A stretch of DNA of 64,000 bases from Cinclus cinclus. Its lineage: Eukaryota > Chordata > Aves > Passeriformes > Cinclidae. Within the stretch, counting starts at the first letter, position 1. The number at the start of each line of letters is the position of its first letter. The position numbers were made by a program, and so were the translations under genes. The notes below the pieces were generated by a model. It worked only from the letters and a program-made list of their open reading frames with translations, was not told the origin of the DNA and searched no databases. The stretch is from the NCBI RefSeq assembly GCF_963662255.1, contig NC_085056.1:9800216-9864215 (forward strand), in the 5' to 3' direction. Below, piece by piece: positions 11,570-25,736 of the stretch.

Positions 11570-14079
11570 GAAATCAAGGAGTCTGCTTTGAGAAATACTT
11601 TTGGCCTGATTTTTAGCTCAGATAATTCAGTCAACCCAAACTAAGAATGTGCTCTTTTGCATTACAGAGCCACTTGTGAAGGAATGAGCCTGTCCCCTGG
11701 TGACAGGAGTGACCAGCAGTGACAAACCAAGCCGTGAACTGACCCTGCTGTGTGTTTCCTGTGAGAGAGGTGATGGGTGTGCAGAGAGAGGCACTGAGCA
11801 GCTCTGAAAGGTGAGTAAGGCTTGGGACTGGCTGCCTCCCGTGTCTGTGGCGTTCCAGAGGTGTTTGTCTACACCTGGAGGAGTTTCTTACTGTGACAGC
11901 TATGCACAGCACAATGTTGAAGTAAAGCTCTGCTGGAGAAATTTGATGGATAGGGATTGCATACCTTCCTCTAGAAGTGACCTGTGCTTGATGCAGTACC
12001 GTGACCCCAGGTCTTTAATTCTCTTTATATTTTGAGACAGAATATATGTGTCTGATGTGCAAACTGTATAGGGACATGAGAGAGCAAATCACCTTTATCC
12101 AAAAGGCACTTTCACGTCTCTCTGAGATTGGTAGCCAGACCTGATTCAAGAAAGGGATTCTGGACAAAATTGGAAAAGCCTGGGCAAAAATTTATTTTGG
12201 ACAAAACAGGAATTCACCAGTAGGAATGGAATAAACCAGACTGAGAAGCATTTTCCTCTTGCAGCTGGTTGAAAGACTGACTTTTTTAGAACCTCTGCAG
12301 CCTCTTGATCTCCTGTGAGACTATGCTGGAGGGGTTGACTGAAACACTTTTTAAAAATCTGGTTACTTTATACTGTTGCTCAAGGTTGTTAGTGTTGTCC
12401 AAGTTAAGCTCCTTATCTTACTCCTTGTTAAGCTTCTTGTCCTCTGTAAACTCTTATGAACTGTATAAAAAGACAAATGGAAATGTCTGCTTTGTATTTT
12501 TATCCTCCCCTTTGTTCATTGCCTTGTTTTGCAGCCTAAACTGTCATAATATAGTGGGCCAGGAGTTACAGTATTTAATGTCTCACAAATGTAGGCAAGG
12601 AAAACTGCAAGTAAATGAGTTACTGTGTTAAGTTGATTTTTGACTAGTGAATAAAAGCAACTTGTGCATGTGTGACTGATGGTGAATTTCAGCTGAGGCC
12701 ATGGTGCTCAAAGTAGGGTCAGGCAAGACACGGTGGAGTTGTAGTTCATGAAGTCAGACCTGGTTTTGAGTTGCAGCAGGAAAGACTGAACCTTGTGACA
12801 TTTAGATATGATGGAAAGTTATTTGATTTGCTCTTTTTAATCTTCTAGGTTAAGTTTTCATATGCAAGTAAAACGGCAAACAACGTAAATATAAGAAATT
12901 AGATGCTTGCCTGTAGCTTTAGGAATTTGTCTGACTGATGCTAAAGGTGTCTTCTGATGAATACTGAAATATTTTCTGAATTAGATACGGCTGGGGAACT
13001 GTGTGATAGGAAGCTGAAAACTGGTCTGTCCCATGGTGCCTGTAGTCAAACATGCTGAGAATCTATCCCCTCTTCTCCTGACTTTTTTGAGGTGTCAAAT
13101 ACCTGTAAAGCTCTAAGAGCACCAGACCTGAAGGGATATAAAGCTGGTGAGCTCTGGTGTATCCACTGAATTCCAGTTATGAGTTAAAGGGGCAGATAGA
13201 GGTGGCTGATTGACTGCAGGGCTGGATGCAGCACTCCTCCTGCTGAGAAGCCAGGCTGCAGAAATCCTGTCTGACATCAATGGGAAGTCGGCATCTGGGC
13301 TGCTAATTTTGTGTGTGATTCTTTGTAAAATGTAATCTTTACCATTCGTTCCTACAATGTGTTTTCTTTCCCTGTGACCACCACACAGTGTTTATTTGAT
13401 CATGCTGAGAACCCACATCTTATCTGGTCTTCTAACTTTTTCCTTTCGAAAGAGATAACGAAGGAAAGGGGATCAGAGCAGCAAGGGAGAGAGGAGTATT
13501 GTGAATAAATATCCTATTTGCATCTGCACAGTTAGTCACAGTTGAATATTAAAGCTCCTGTTATTTTTCATCAACCATTACGAAGTGAGACTTTAAATTC
13601 TGTATAATTTTCAGTGGAGCTGTAGTTTTAGGTTTGTTTTTTTTTTTTCTTCGAAGAAAGATACAGGCGTTGCTTCACACTGGGAGGCTTATGAAGTTCA
13701 AGCTGTGCATGTGAGAATTGGAAACAAATAGGCTTAATTTCCTAAGGTCTTACAGGACTGTTAATGGTTAAGCATTGCTAAGGGTCCGTGCTTTCTTCCT
13801 TTACCAGTTCTCTCCCCTTCATCTAGAAGAACAACATTTTAACTTCATACAGTCACTAGGACAAAAAGTTACTTTGTAAGTGACCCTTGAATATTTTGGT
13901 TCTTGTGGCTGACCCTGGGTTAAAGGATACCAAGATAGCTCAAGCCTGCTTTTTGTCAGCGTTTCCACTCTACAGGAACTCCTGGAGATGCCTTGGTGGG
14001 AATCCAGTGATAAAACTGGAGCTCATTTCTCACTTACAGAAAGGAAAACAAAACTGAGGAAAGAATGCTTCCTGCTACT
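11570..14079. other. Unique AT-rich non-coding sequence
   Basis: No gene is supported. A + strand frame at 12305-12631 (108 codons) is Leu/Ser/Cys-rich and ends without donor or poly(A) context, so it is treated as chance. A T12 run lies at 13637-13648. Nothing else recognisable. Confidence 0.5.
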
Positions 14080-14300
14080 CCTTGGTCAGTCGATAAGCTT
14101 AATTGGCCAGGCTTGCCTGCTGTACATTGATTGTACCTACTAATAAAAGAGCTATTGATTGGCACTTTATTTAGCACTGGCTTGCATGGACTATAGTTCC
14201 TGCTAATGTTATTATTACATCAACCTTTTCCTGTTCCCCAGTTCTTTAATGCAATAAATTATGTCAGATGCCTCCAGTGTTTTCAATATCCTTGGACAGT
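14080..14300. promoter_or_regulatory. Candidate conserved non-coding element
   Basis: A repeat-free block with several TAAT/ATTA and ATTGATT-type words (for example TTAATTGGCC near 14099 and GCTATTGATTGG near 14151) and no homopolymer runs. This texture resembles vertebrate enhancers bound by homeodomain factors. Function and conservation are inferred only. Confidence 0.25.
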
Positions 14301-17300
14301 TTTCTTTAGGCTTCTGACCTCCTTAGTACACAGTGTATCATCTCTAGGATGTTTGAAGATGTCTAATGGGATGCAGGAGGAATATAGATGCTAACCTGCT
14401 GTGGAAAAGTACTAGAATTGTTATGCCTACCTTTTGGTTTAATTGCCCTCAGAAATCAAAGAAATGGATATTCCTTGACATCTATTTGATGTGATTGTGG
14501 TTAGTGAACAGTGGTGGCAGGTTAATGGAGACAAAAATCTCTATCTGGAAACTTGCACTGTCTTTGTAACTTTGGTACTACCAGTAGCATCTCACTTGTT
14601 ACAGCCCAGAGCAGTGGTCGTGTGCCCGTCACTGGAGCAGATCTGGGACCTCTTTGGTGAGAAGTGCTGCTCTTAATCTCAAAACAGGACTGGGGCTCAA
14701 GAAGGTAAACTGGTGTTTCAGACCTGGTTTTGGTTGCTCCCCAGTCTGCCACCATAAGTCCCGTTATTGTGGATGAATGAGATAATTTTCTGCATTCCAT
14801 TCACAAAATGAACATGGCTAGAGCCTAGCAAAAAGTCCTGCTTCAGCAGAGGTTCTATATGTGCTGCTGTAATATGTCGCCTTAATGTTTTTTATAAAGA
14901 AAAGGTCTTGAACATCAATGTTTGGTAGAAACACGCAAGAGCTGCTCAGTACTAGTACATACTCCTTTCTCTGGATAATAATAATGAAGAAAAATTAAAC
15001 AGTCAAAATGTTCACATTTTAAGTTGTACATGAGTTTAGAGGGAGTTGTTTTTTTTCAAAATTTTTTTGGAGGTGGATGTTTTGGAGGTGCTTTGTGTGG
15101 GCATTACTTAAAAACATTAGTGAATCATGTAGGTAATACCTAATTCTTTACTGGTTACACTTAAAATTCAGGAGACATGGTTATAACTGGTGCTATAATT
15201 TTATTTTTGTATTCTTCCCCGTACCTATCAAATAACCCTCAGATGAAAACATATTTGTGTTTAATAAAAAGCTGGCAGCAAAGTGTTTCTTGTTTCCTCC
15301 TATTAGGGCTGTTTCTGCTGGCACTTATTTCTAATGCTTTTAGAAGAACCTTGTATTTAAAGAGTTCTTTTTTAACAAAAAAAAAATCACCAAAGCAACC
15401 TTCCATGAAAAAAGCATTTTACTTCTCAAACAAGACTGGCAAATAGCTCTGTATGACATTCCAGAGTAAACTGCGTGTTTTCACAGCTCTAGAGGTTTAA
15501 TCTTCGGAACACTAGCATGTGGGGATCCCGACTGGAGGTGTGAAAGCTCAGGGCCTTGGTTTTGATACAGTAATGGACTTCATAAGGCAGTGCTGATTTG
15601 CAGCACTTGAGGATCTGGCCCTGAGGAGACTTGACATCCCTTGTGAGTCTTGGGAGTTTTCAAACTCCATTTTTGCTTCTCACTCCAAGTACGATAAATC
15701 CCATGAGGAATAAATTACTTGTGCTTTGCTATTGTGCTGCTACAATTTCAGTGAGTATTGCTTTGTGATAGTTACTTTTTGTTTCAGTGAGCTTTTTAAC
15801 TTGTGGATGTTGCCCCACATTGCTGTGCTTCCAGAGTGCATCTATGTATAGCAACACTTTTTACATTCCCACGTATTTCATGAATTTCAACTGTGGAGTC
15901 GGGAGTGATGCTCTCTGCAGTTGTTCCAGGTCTCTTTAGCCCTGCTGGGCTGTCCCAAAATGCCAGGGCAGGGATGAGGGCTGGTGCTGTGCAGCACAGC
16001 AGGAGGCAGGCTGCTGCTGGAAACTTGAAGCAGTTGTGAAAAGTCTGCTGTGCCTATGCACACTGTGACTTGAAGTGCTTTATAAATCTGACAGCCTGGC
16101 TCCCTCTCACAGGGAGAGGGGAGGTTCTCTGGGGTTGCCCCCTGCCAAACTGCAGCTGCCTCCTCCAAACCGTGCAACAGCTCAAGCCAGTGTTCAAATA
16201 AGGACTATAAAATACAAATGTGCACCAAGGCCAGCTATTTTAACAGGGCTGTAACTACTGCAGATAATGTGACAGCCTTGTGCCCTGCACTTGTATAATA
16301 AATGCTGGCGCTGGGATGCACATAGGAAATGTTCTGAGGAGTATCTGTAAGACTACAGAACAAACTGTGGAACAGGACCCATAACAGAAGATGTTAGCGA
16401 GCTGAGGGTGTACTGGGAAATGCAACATTAACTTAGAAATCAAGACCACGGAACGTAAATGTAGGTTAGAAATTGGTGTCTTTTGCTGTTGGTGTTCCTT
16501 CCTGATATTCCTCTGCTCTGAGGTTGGCTCCTGGAGGAAAGGTTCCATTCATTAGCTGGGGCAAGTCAAAAAGCCGTGAACTAATTCTGTATTTACTTTT
16601 CAAGAAGCAAAATGCAGCTTTACAACTTCCATTCAGATATACCAGGGTGAGTTTGACAGGGCTTCATACCTCACAGTGCTCCCAAGGCAAGTATTAATTG
16701 CCCCATAAAACACACTGTGTCATGTCTTGTGGCTCAACGTGTTACAGGTCTGTGCAAACTTGTTTTATAGCCCTAACAGCCCACTCCTGCTTCTGAGAAA
16801 TGCTTTCCTTTTAATGGGGGAAAGAAAAACAGCATTTAAAAATATTATAACGGTGACAAGGAAGAAAGACTGCTATAGAATTTCCATGGGCCAGAAAAGC
16901 TGTCACAGATTAAACACCTGTTATAAATGGGTGCACATATATTATTTTGTATTAAGGGGTCTTCTGTCTAGACATCAAATCCATCTCCCTGAATTTGATG
17001 CCCTACCTGATATCTGGGCCAAATGTTGCCTTAATTTGTCTTAAGGCAGGAACAGAAGAGAGAATGTGCCACTGCAGCCACATCCCCTGGCTCAGCAGTG
17101 TGCTAGTGAAGCTTGGTGCTCCAGAACGTGCCATGGGCTTCATAACCTCACTGCATGCAGGAGCCAGTTGCTGTGGATCTGACTAATTTACCCAGGATGT
17201 TTCCACAGAAATATGGAGACTGAAAATAACAGAGCAGACCTCTTGGCCATTGAGAATTGTGATTGTCCTTTCCAAGTCTTCCAGTTCCCACTCCCACATC

Positions 17301-18890
17301 TCCAGGAATGACAATAAGTAAGCCAATGGGCAGATTACAGCCTAGCCCCAGAGAGTCACACATGGTGTAGCTTTACTGGGGTCAAAAAGGATTATTTCCA
17401 ATGTCTAATCACAAGCATGTGGCTTGAGCCTGATCAGAATAAGTTCAGTTCCTTGGCCCATTCCTTCCTGGTTGTCTTTCCAAACTTAATTCTAGGCAAG
17501 CCCCAAATAAGGCAATTGGAACTTGCTGTTCCTCTACAAAAGGTCTTTTTAGCGCATTCCCCTCTGTGCAATAAGTAGTTAATGCTGGATTTAGTACCTG
17601 CTGTGCTGTGAGCTATTACCTTGGTGATATGGGAGCATTTTATAGCTACTTTTCACTCTGTACCACTGGCAGAATGATTTCATGATGTTTATAGATGTTG
17701 AAGATTCAGACCTCAGATTTGTCAATGTGTTGCCAAATATCTAGCATAGGCATCCAATTAAACTGCAATTTAGTTTTTCATGGGTTTTGCTTTGCTAGAT
17801 CTGGGTGATTTTTCTGCTTTTATCTCAAAAATGAGGAAAGATCCGAAGATATTTAAGTGACAAGTCTCTGGCAATAAGATCTGACTGAACTTTACTTATA
17901 AAAGACTGTAACAATACAAGTTTTCTACCACAGCTAAGCTGAGGATCTTGCTGAGGTTTGGGCTAGAATATTTTTGTTGTTGCCTGTGCTATGTGATATA
18001 CACAGCTTCTGTCTGTAAAAAAATGCACAATATTTTCAGGAACTGCTGCTGCACAGTAATTGAGCAGGAAATTTTGTTTGCAAGTAATGTGATGCAAAGT
18101 GAAAGGATACTCTAATTTGTAAATAGGTAAATATTGCTTTTACAAGAGTTAATTCTATTACGTATAAATATTTTCCATTTTACAGTTGTAAAATCAGTTG
18201 AAGTTAGAACGTAATTCACAAACAATCCCAAGATTTATGAAGTGTTCCCTTTGTGTTCTCAGGACACACAAGGGACATGCTTCCCCTGCCCATGTGAATT
18301 ATCCCTTGTGAAATCCATTTTTTGTGATTTATCAATCCTCTATAGCCTCTCTTGCAGGCTAATGTACCTGAGAGCTACTGTGTGTAACAGTCTCTTAAAT
18401 CAAGGGGAAATAAGGAGGTTTGTTAAAGTAAATTAAGAAGTTGAAGGGGGCAATTCCCCAAACCACTACTCATGCCTGTGTCCTTGCTGCTTCCAAGAGC
18501 TCTGGTTACAGAAGAGCTTTGTGCACTTGCCCTCTTTCTCAGCCTGTTTCTGCTGCAGTTGAGGCTGTTCTGTGATCTGGAGCAGGAGGCTGAGGAAATG
18601 AACCATTTTTGAGGTCACAAAAAAACTACATATTTTGGATGAAAAAGTAGGGCCAGGAGAAAAAGTTTGAGGAGGAAGACACTTGTGCAATTTAAGATGG
18701 ATAGAATTCAAAATCTGTCTCTGGCCCATCAGAAGCAACAGCAGGAAAAACCAAAGCTAAAAACCCCACAAACCAAATGTGCATTCAAATTGTTGTTTCC
18801 CAAGGCTTTGAAGTGAGGTCACACATGGATCACGGTGTGGCACACTGTAAGAAATGTTATATTGTGTCATTTTGATGCACACAACATCTC
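14301..18890. other. Unique AT-rich non-coding sequence
   Basis: No gene is supported. Open frames at 15887-16177 (-), 16255-16548 (-) and 16727-17044 (+) are about 100 codons, mutually unrelated, and lack recognisable domains or paired splice sites. Short A/T runs occur throughout. No known interspersed repeat was recognised. Confidence 0.5.
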
Positions 18891-18905
18891 AAAAAAAAAA
18901 AAAAA
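18891..18905 (+). repeat. Poly(A) tract, 15 bp
   Basis: An uninterrupted A15 run flanked by unique sequence. No upstream retrocopy is recognisable, so it is most simply a homopolymer microsatellite. Confidence 0.85.
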
Positions 18906-20874
18906 GATCCTGGGTAGCTTTGCTTCAGTTTCCTGGTGGAGTCTTGTCACAAAACTCCCAGGTCACGTCCATGGAGTGAATGCTTTCAGAGGCAGTGACT
19001 TCTCATCTGATTAAAGCTCCAGGAGGGACCATGATTTCAGGATGGCGTCTTGGGCATAACACTGGAACATTAAGTATTCCTTGGGGTTTTCCTTGAGTGC
19101 CAACAGAGCACTGGTAGCACCTGGGATGATCTCAGGTAGAGAGCCTGAAATCTGGTAAAAATGAGGCATTATGAATTATCACCTGCATGGCTGAGTTGGT
19201 GAGAAGACACAGAAGGGAATTATTTTTCACAGTTCTTCTAAAGCAGGGCAGTGGCAAAGGCCATGAAACTCCAGTCAGAAGCCTCAGGCTTAAGGCACAG
19301 GGAGCCCTGATGGCACAAGTGAAGGGTCAGTGTCAGCCTGGGAAGGGAGGCTGGGGTGAGTGGCTGCTGCCTGCTGGGAGCTACTGGGACACTCTGTGAA
19401 ACATAAGGCTGCAGAGTATTTGGGAATATTTTGTTGCTACGTGACCAAAATAACTTCTCATGGGAAAATCAGTGGGAGTAGCAAGATTCAAGATGCTTAA
19501 AAATTAGGCATAAGGTAGACGTGTTGTTAATCTTTGTGCTTATCAGTGGAAGAAAGTACATAATTTCTTTAAGGGAAGTGGCCTGTTTTATTCACATCTG
19601 ACTTCAGTGAGCTTGTGCAAATGCAAAATTAGTTTCCTACACATGTCCAAGCTGTCTGTAGCGGTCCAGGGCAGCAAATGAGACTGCAAAGTGTAATGGG
19701 TGTTTGGATTTAGAATTAAAAGTTACTTGTGCTGACTAAACGATACAGCCCATGTCATCTCTTTCTTCTCTGGCAAAGTGTATCAAATAATATCACGACT
19801 AGTAGCTCAGATAATACTTGTGATGAAGTGAAAAACAGCATTGCAGAAATAGAAATATAGTGTAATTGTAGTGAATTGAAGTTGAATAGAATGAAGATGT
19901 GAATTACAAGGAGTTTGTCATGAAGAAAGGTAAAAGGTGAGCTTGAAGTTAATTGCTGCAAGTTTGCAGCTTATTGCAGTGGCTTTGGGGTTGGGATGAG
20001 TTGGTGGACTACAGAGAAATCCCCTCTCACTCAATATCAGGAAAGGAACTTTTCCTTAGAAACAACTTGTTGCATCTTTTGTTTCTTTTATGTTTCTTTA
20101 TCATTAGCACACGGCACCTATTTCTATCCCTTAGTGATAATTCCCCAAAAATAATTGTGTCTGTTCAATTGATACAAGTGACTGTACATGCAGATTATAA
20201 AATTTTTGGCATTAGTTTGAGAAATGGGATCTCAAATATACATGGAGATGAGATGATGTTTTGGTAGCCAAGTGTTTCTACCAAATTTGTTTATCGGGGT
20301 GTGGAAAATGAACAACTCATATATAAGCTTATGATTATGAAGGCAAACATTTATTGACTATTTTGAGCCAAGTCAACACTTAAATCACTGGTAGCATCTT
20401 TTAATATTGATTAAGGTAAATACTCCACTGATAACATTAGTCAATATATATGTGTAAATCAACATGTGATGGTTTTACTGTATGTTTAATGTTTTTGAGT
20501 TATGCACTTCTGGTACTGAAACAGTGAACCCGAGGCTGGAAATCATTTTGGTCCTGACAAAAGGTGCTGCCTTTCTTAAAACATTTACATTTTAGGTAAT
20601 TGGCTGCAGCACCTGACAGCACCAGTGTAGCCTGATTGAAGCCGTGTCCCAGCAGTGCCACTATAAACCACAGCACTGAGAGTTCATAACCAGGGCAAAT
20701 TTGGAGGGGAAAAGGGAGGGCACCAAATTTTTAAAGCTGCAATGTGATACATAAAGTCTCGGTAACTTGATCATTTTGAAAACATCTCTTTAAATAAAGC
20801 ATGTCACATTTAGGAAAATGTTTAATGTGTTTAATGTGTAGGAATTGTTTGGCTAGAAGTCCAGAGCTAGTCAT
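18906..20874. other. Unique non-coding sequence
   Basis: The part at about 19180-19400 is GC-richer and purine-rich, with a 70-codon frame that looks like chance. A short tandem of TTTAATGTG-type words (two copies) is at about 20820-20838. No gene or interspersed repeat is supported. Confidence 0.5.
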
Positions 20875-21115
20875 TCAGTGTAGCTTGATCTGTGCCAAAT
20901 TAATGAATATCAGCCCACGTTCATGAATATTTAATGGATAGGAACTAATATAATTCACGTGGCTTCGCTGCTTTCAACTCTCTATACCAGTTTCCACATT
21001 CTTGCCCAAAGCATCAGTGCCTCCACAGGGGAAATATCATGTGTGTCATGTCTCATGATGCTATTGCATACATTATTTAAATATCACACTTAGCACTCGG
21101 TATTACACAAATTTA
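20875..21115. promoter_or_regulatory. Candidate conserved non-coding element
   Basis: A repeat-free block with clustered AT-rich homeodomain/POU-like words (AATTAATGAATA near 20899; TTCATGAATATTTAATGG near 20920) and a few retained CpGs (CACGTT, CACGTGG, TTCGCT, CTCGG) in AT-rich surroundings. This combination is typical of deeply conserved vertebrate enhancers, but conservation cannot be tested here. Confidence 0.3.
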
Positions 21116-24100
21116 GGATAACCCCAAGAAATGGTTTTCAGTACCTGTTCACTGAAAGCAGGATATGGGTTTAGGCTGGGCTCAGGCTGTGGTTTGGCCC
21201 CTGCTAGTAAATGGCTGAAGATTAGTGTTGCTCACAGTTCCACCTCAGTAGTGTCACTGTGGAAGAATGAACTGGTACCAAAAGAGTTGGACCTTTTTTC
21301 TGTTGTTGATTCCTGAAAGAAGTTCAGCCTTCTTATAACTAACCACAAAATATTACCGAAAAGCCTCAAAACAGGCAAATACACCAAAATAGATAAAATC
21401 AAGCCCCAGGAAGTCTGGAGCAACTTGCCATTCCTCTTTTACTATTATATGTTCATTGGCATATTCACATGATCTGGCTCTCCATGGAATTGTAATTTGA
21501 TGACACTAATGATTATCCAGGAATAATTTTTTTTCCACTGGGGAGAAAATGTAGCATAGCCAATTCAGGTGATGACATAAGTGATTTAATGGTTTAAATA
21601 CTAATAAAAATTGAAATATCTTAGTAAGGGCTAATTGAAGAGCTTTTTTCCAAGCTCACTTAGCTAAAAGTAATTTAAAAGGACAGAAAAACCAACATAA
21701 TTGAGGCTATTGATATTGTGAGGGTTAAAAAATAAAAAAATGCTGTGTCAGTTTCTGTCCTTGGAGAGCCTGAGGAACCCTCAGGCATCATATTCACAGT
21801 CATTTCAGGCAAGTAAATAACAAAACCAGGAAAATATCTTAGGCCATTGCCTGGAGAGGGGCTTAAAAATACTAAGAAAAGGCAAGAGCAATAAACAGTC
21901 CTTTTAGCTTTCCCTGAAGCAGGAATTCTGTTAGGAATAGCTCATAAAAATAGTAAAAAAAAAAAAATTAAAAAAAAAATCCATGATCTTCTGGGCGTGA
22001 CTGAGCTTAGCTCTGGTGATGTTTCAGTGACATACATCAAAGCATACCTTCAATGTGTGAATTTTCCTGACACATTTTTCAAGTCTCCATAGGGCATTTG
22101 CTGCTGTTATCAGTTAGATTTGAGAACCCTAATTATATTACATTTGGAATTTGATGGTCTGTTTTATGCAGGAGGTCAGCCCAGACTGTAATTGTCCCTG
22201 CTGGCCTTTGTATTTATGCATGTAATGAGTAAGTACATAATGAGTAAAACACTCATCCTTGCAAACACTTGGGCAGCTGGATGTATTAGCGTACAATAGA
22301 TGACTTCAGCAACATTAACCACAGGGCTCAGTCAAGTTATAGGTCTAAATATTTGGAAACTCAAACCCTAAATATCTATTACTCTTTCCTTAAACTGAAA
22401 TATTTGCTGCTAGAATACAAAGGTACAAAAAAATTTTTACATGTTTTTATGTAAGGGATGGTTTTCAGTACTTCTTCTCATGTCTGTTTGGATGCCTGCT
22501 GTTAATAAAGCATGGATTTATGTAGTGGAGATGCAGTAAGGCTAGAGAGGCTTCTGCTCCAATGTGAGTCACCAGCTCTCTTCATGGGCTGTTGTCAGGT
22601 GAATTCCTACTCTCTCACCACACTTGAGGATGTTTCACTCGTGTATCTTGAAAGTGTTCCATAAGAGAGCTGACACTATTTTAGCTTTCTCTGTCACCTC
22701 AGGGTGCTGCTAATGCTGCTAATGACTTGCAGGTTGTAAGATGCACCTTCTCCTTGATGCCTCTTATGGGTTATTAACTTCTTTGATTCATGAGTGTCAG
22801 GAAATATCAAAACCCCAACCTCCTCAAAAGCCTGTTGGAGGGAATTGAAAGAAAATTCAAAATAACAGTAAAGCAGGAAAGTTGAGTAAAATATTTTTCT
22901 TTGTCTCAGTTCTGACTGCATATTAAATTGAATGAGTAATGTAGTGATTTTCTTGGTTTATAAGCATATAAAATTAAGAGTTACTGGCTCTCTTACTTAT
23001 GAAGATTAATTTAATATCAGAAGTAAAACCTAATGTATTCTCTGTCACAGTTTTTCTTGACAGTTGTATTTCAGTCTTTTCTAAGCCCACTAATTGTGGG
23101 TAGAGCAAGAGCCACTTAGTATTATAATTCCAATCCAAAACTAAGCAGAGAGATTGGATATTGGTTCTCCAAGGAAAACCTAGATGGCACAGTACCAGAG
23201 ATGATTTATCGGGCATCACCTTTCCTCTGGCAGTAACCAGGTATCAGAGCTTGTCCTTAGGAAACAATTTACTGGAAGAGCTCTATCAGACCAGAAAGCA
23301 GCTGGTACCAAATTTTAATTTTTGCGTGCAACACTCATGGAAATTGGTTTGTGCTAGGAAATAGAAGCATTTATGGGGCCTGAGTTGAGCTCCAGGGGGG
23401 AGCAGTTGCAGGAGGAGCCCTAAAGGCATTGCCAGACTTTCCTGGGGGCACCTAGGCTTTCTTGGAAATAGCTGGAGTTACTGAATAATCCCTAAGTACT
23501 GGTTGGACACAGTGCCTGGGACAGATTCTCCTCAGTACAGATGTAAACTTGCACCAGGGAGGGAGGTGAGGACTTAGGGATGTGAGATGGAGGTTTTGAA
23601 GTGCTAAAGAGGAGTAAAAATCCTGAGGTCAGAAGGCAACTTTTGTCAGGGAAAGTGGCTCAGAACTTCTCCCTCTCTGAGCTTTGGCTAGATGCCACAA
23701 TATAAGCCTAAATAATTTGTGATGGGATGACAAAAGCTCTTTTGACTTTCATGTTACACTGCACCTTTTGAATTTTTTAAGGATTGAGTCCTAGCTGCTT
23801 TATATGTGGATGGTTTTACATTTAATGAGGTGTTGCTAATTTTCAGTTTAGTCTATTTATTCTTTCTTATGAAGAGCAGAAGCAGCTGCTAATTCCCCTT
23901 GAGACTTCTCATGTAGAGTACCTGCACCCACCTACGTGTCCTCATAAATTGTTTCCTGAACTAAAATGAGCTCTCAGTATTCATTTACTTGCTTTTGGCA
24001 GATTTAAGTGGGAATATAAATCTGCATCCGCTTTTTGATTCACAAATGCATTTTATTCCATAAAGAATTAATGTGGTCACATATGAAAACTGCACCTCTG

Positions 24101-24249
24101 TTTCTGCTAAGTTATAGCCTTTCCTTTCCGTCAAGTTCCTTCTCTCCCATGCCCCCATTTGCCTGCTCCCATATTGCTAAATAACTGTAGTTTTAGTGTT
24201 GCCAGAACAGAATATTCACTAGCAATTCTCAATTCTGACATCCTAAAGC
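21116..24249. other. Unique AT-rich non-coding sequence
   Basis: No gene is supported. Two adjacent A runs occupy 21955-21979. Minor duplications include a 9-bp GCTGCTAAT pair at about 22705-22722 and a TAATGAGTAA pair near 22223 and 22238. The stretch at about 22080-22260 has some regulatory-like TAAT words but nothing decisive. Confidence 0.5.
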
Positions 24250-24293
24250 CCTAGAGTCATATTTCAGGCCTGGATGGCACTTAAAGGCCCATA
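24250..24293 (-). mobile_element. Possible ancient CR1 3' end fragment
   Basis: A 40-base stretch (AGAGTCATA ... GGATGGCACTTAAAGG) loosely follows the order of the avian CR1 3' terminus read on the minus strand, where GAATCATAGAATGG is followed by GGAAGGGACCTTAAAG. Identity is weak and no further CR1 sequence follows, so this may be coincidence. Confidence 0.2.
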
Positions 24294-25520
24294 ATCTTTT
24301 GCTGAATGGGTTTTGCAATACGCAAGCTGAGGCAAATTATTCAGTTTAAGGACCTGAGCTGCTCCGGGAATTCAGGGCTCGAATGTGGCACGCGTTGTTG
24401 TTTTTAATTATTTATTTATTTAGAAAATGTTTGAGCAGGAAAACCTGCAGGGATGGAACATTTCACATATCGTTAGTTCCTGGCACCACGGCCTTGGAAA
24501 AGAAAACACAGCCATTACAGCATCCTTGGCATGAGAGTTTGAGCTCAGAGTGGAGAACCCTGGAAAAGCCCAGGGAGAATGGCAGAGGGTTGGGGGCAGA
24601 GGAAGACCTTTGAGAAGGATCAGACTCTTTCCAGTCAAGGATAATGAGATTTAGTAACAAAAGATAAAATCCACGGATTGTGCTTATAACGATGGTTTGA
24701 TTGAAAGATTTATGACTGTTTGTGGCCTAGTGGATCCTGGAAGTTTTTCCTGTATAATTTAGGAGAGGCTCTTTCATGGCCTTTGTTAGAAAAGCAGTAC
24801 TAGGATGAATTAAAAACTCCTTCTGCACCAAAAAATGTTCATGATGAAGGCTCAAACTTCTGTGTTTCCTGGAAATTTTTTCCAGGGTATTGCAAGGATA
24901 AAGCTAATAATTTTGTGCTAATGGCTAATAAAAGATTCCCGCTGGTGCTCCACTAAGTTTAAGGATTACCCTTGTGAGCTGGGTCTGTGTTGCAGCACAG
25001 TACATGAATACTTTTGGTAGTGTTATTGCCTCATAGATAAGGTGTAAAATGTGTCTTACTCTGGCAGGACAGAAGACTTCTTTAAACCTTAGGTTAGAGA
25101 AAAAAGGGGAAGTATGCTTTGCATTATTAGTATTATAATTATGTTAAAATTTTAGTTACTCAGTTTATGGAACTGTTTCTGCATATGTTTTTATGCTGAT
25201 GGAGGTAGTAATTATTTTATGACTTCCCCCCTGTGAAGTTCATGGAGCATTACCCCAGGGCTAATTTGTTGATTACTCCATGGCTCTGCCCTTATTGCAA
25301 CATGAGTAGTAGTTGTGTGGTTGTGGCATCAAGCTGTTTTCCAGCAGCCCAGAATCTGGTGCAAATTTCAAATCCCTTTGACATGAAAACTTTGTAACTC
25401 AGTAATGCTATTCATTCACATTACATACATCTTTTTCATAGACGCAGTTTATTCAGTTTCAGGATTTACCTAAAATGACGGGAGAGATCCTCCTTTGTAT
25501 CTTTTTATCCCTCTTTGTAG
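24294..25520. other. Unique AT-rich non-coding sequence
   Basis: No gene is supported. The last 40 bases form a pyrimidine-rich tract leading into the candidate exon at 25521. Overlapping short frames on both strands near 24383-24660 resemble no family. Confidence 0.5.
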
Positions 25521-25736
25521 TGTCCCGTGGGTTCCCAGTGTGGCTGCTGGTGGCGGTGGTGTCCGTTTGCTCCGGGCTCCACTCGGGGACAGAGGTTGGC
25601 AGCGCTGCTGCCGCGTTCTGGCAGTGCCAGGGCAGTTTAACTTCAGCAACCTGAAGGACCAGTGCTGCCAGCACTTTAAAGGCATAGCTCTCCTTGAACA
25701 TGAAGTATTTAAACTCGGATGGTTTTCTACCCCCTG
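25521..25736 (+). other. Candidate CpG-rich exon (216 nt)
   Basis: A pyrimidine-rich tract at about 25489-25518 ends in TAG at 25518-25520. A strong donor, CTG|GTAAGA, follows at 25737. The enclosed 216 nt is a multiple of three, and one + strand frame stays open throughout, with a Gly/Arg-rich first half. The 5' half carries eight CpGs in about 105 bases, well above the rest of the window. The - strand is also open over 25459-25803 (114 codons), so coding strand is uncertain. No domain is recognised. It could be an exon of an unannotated transcript, a small CpG-rich regulatory element, or chance splice-like signals. Confidence 0.2.
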
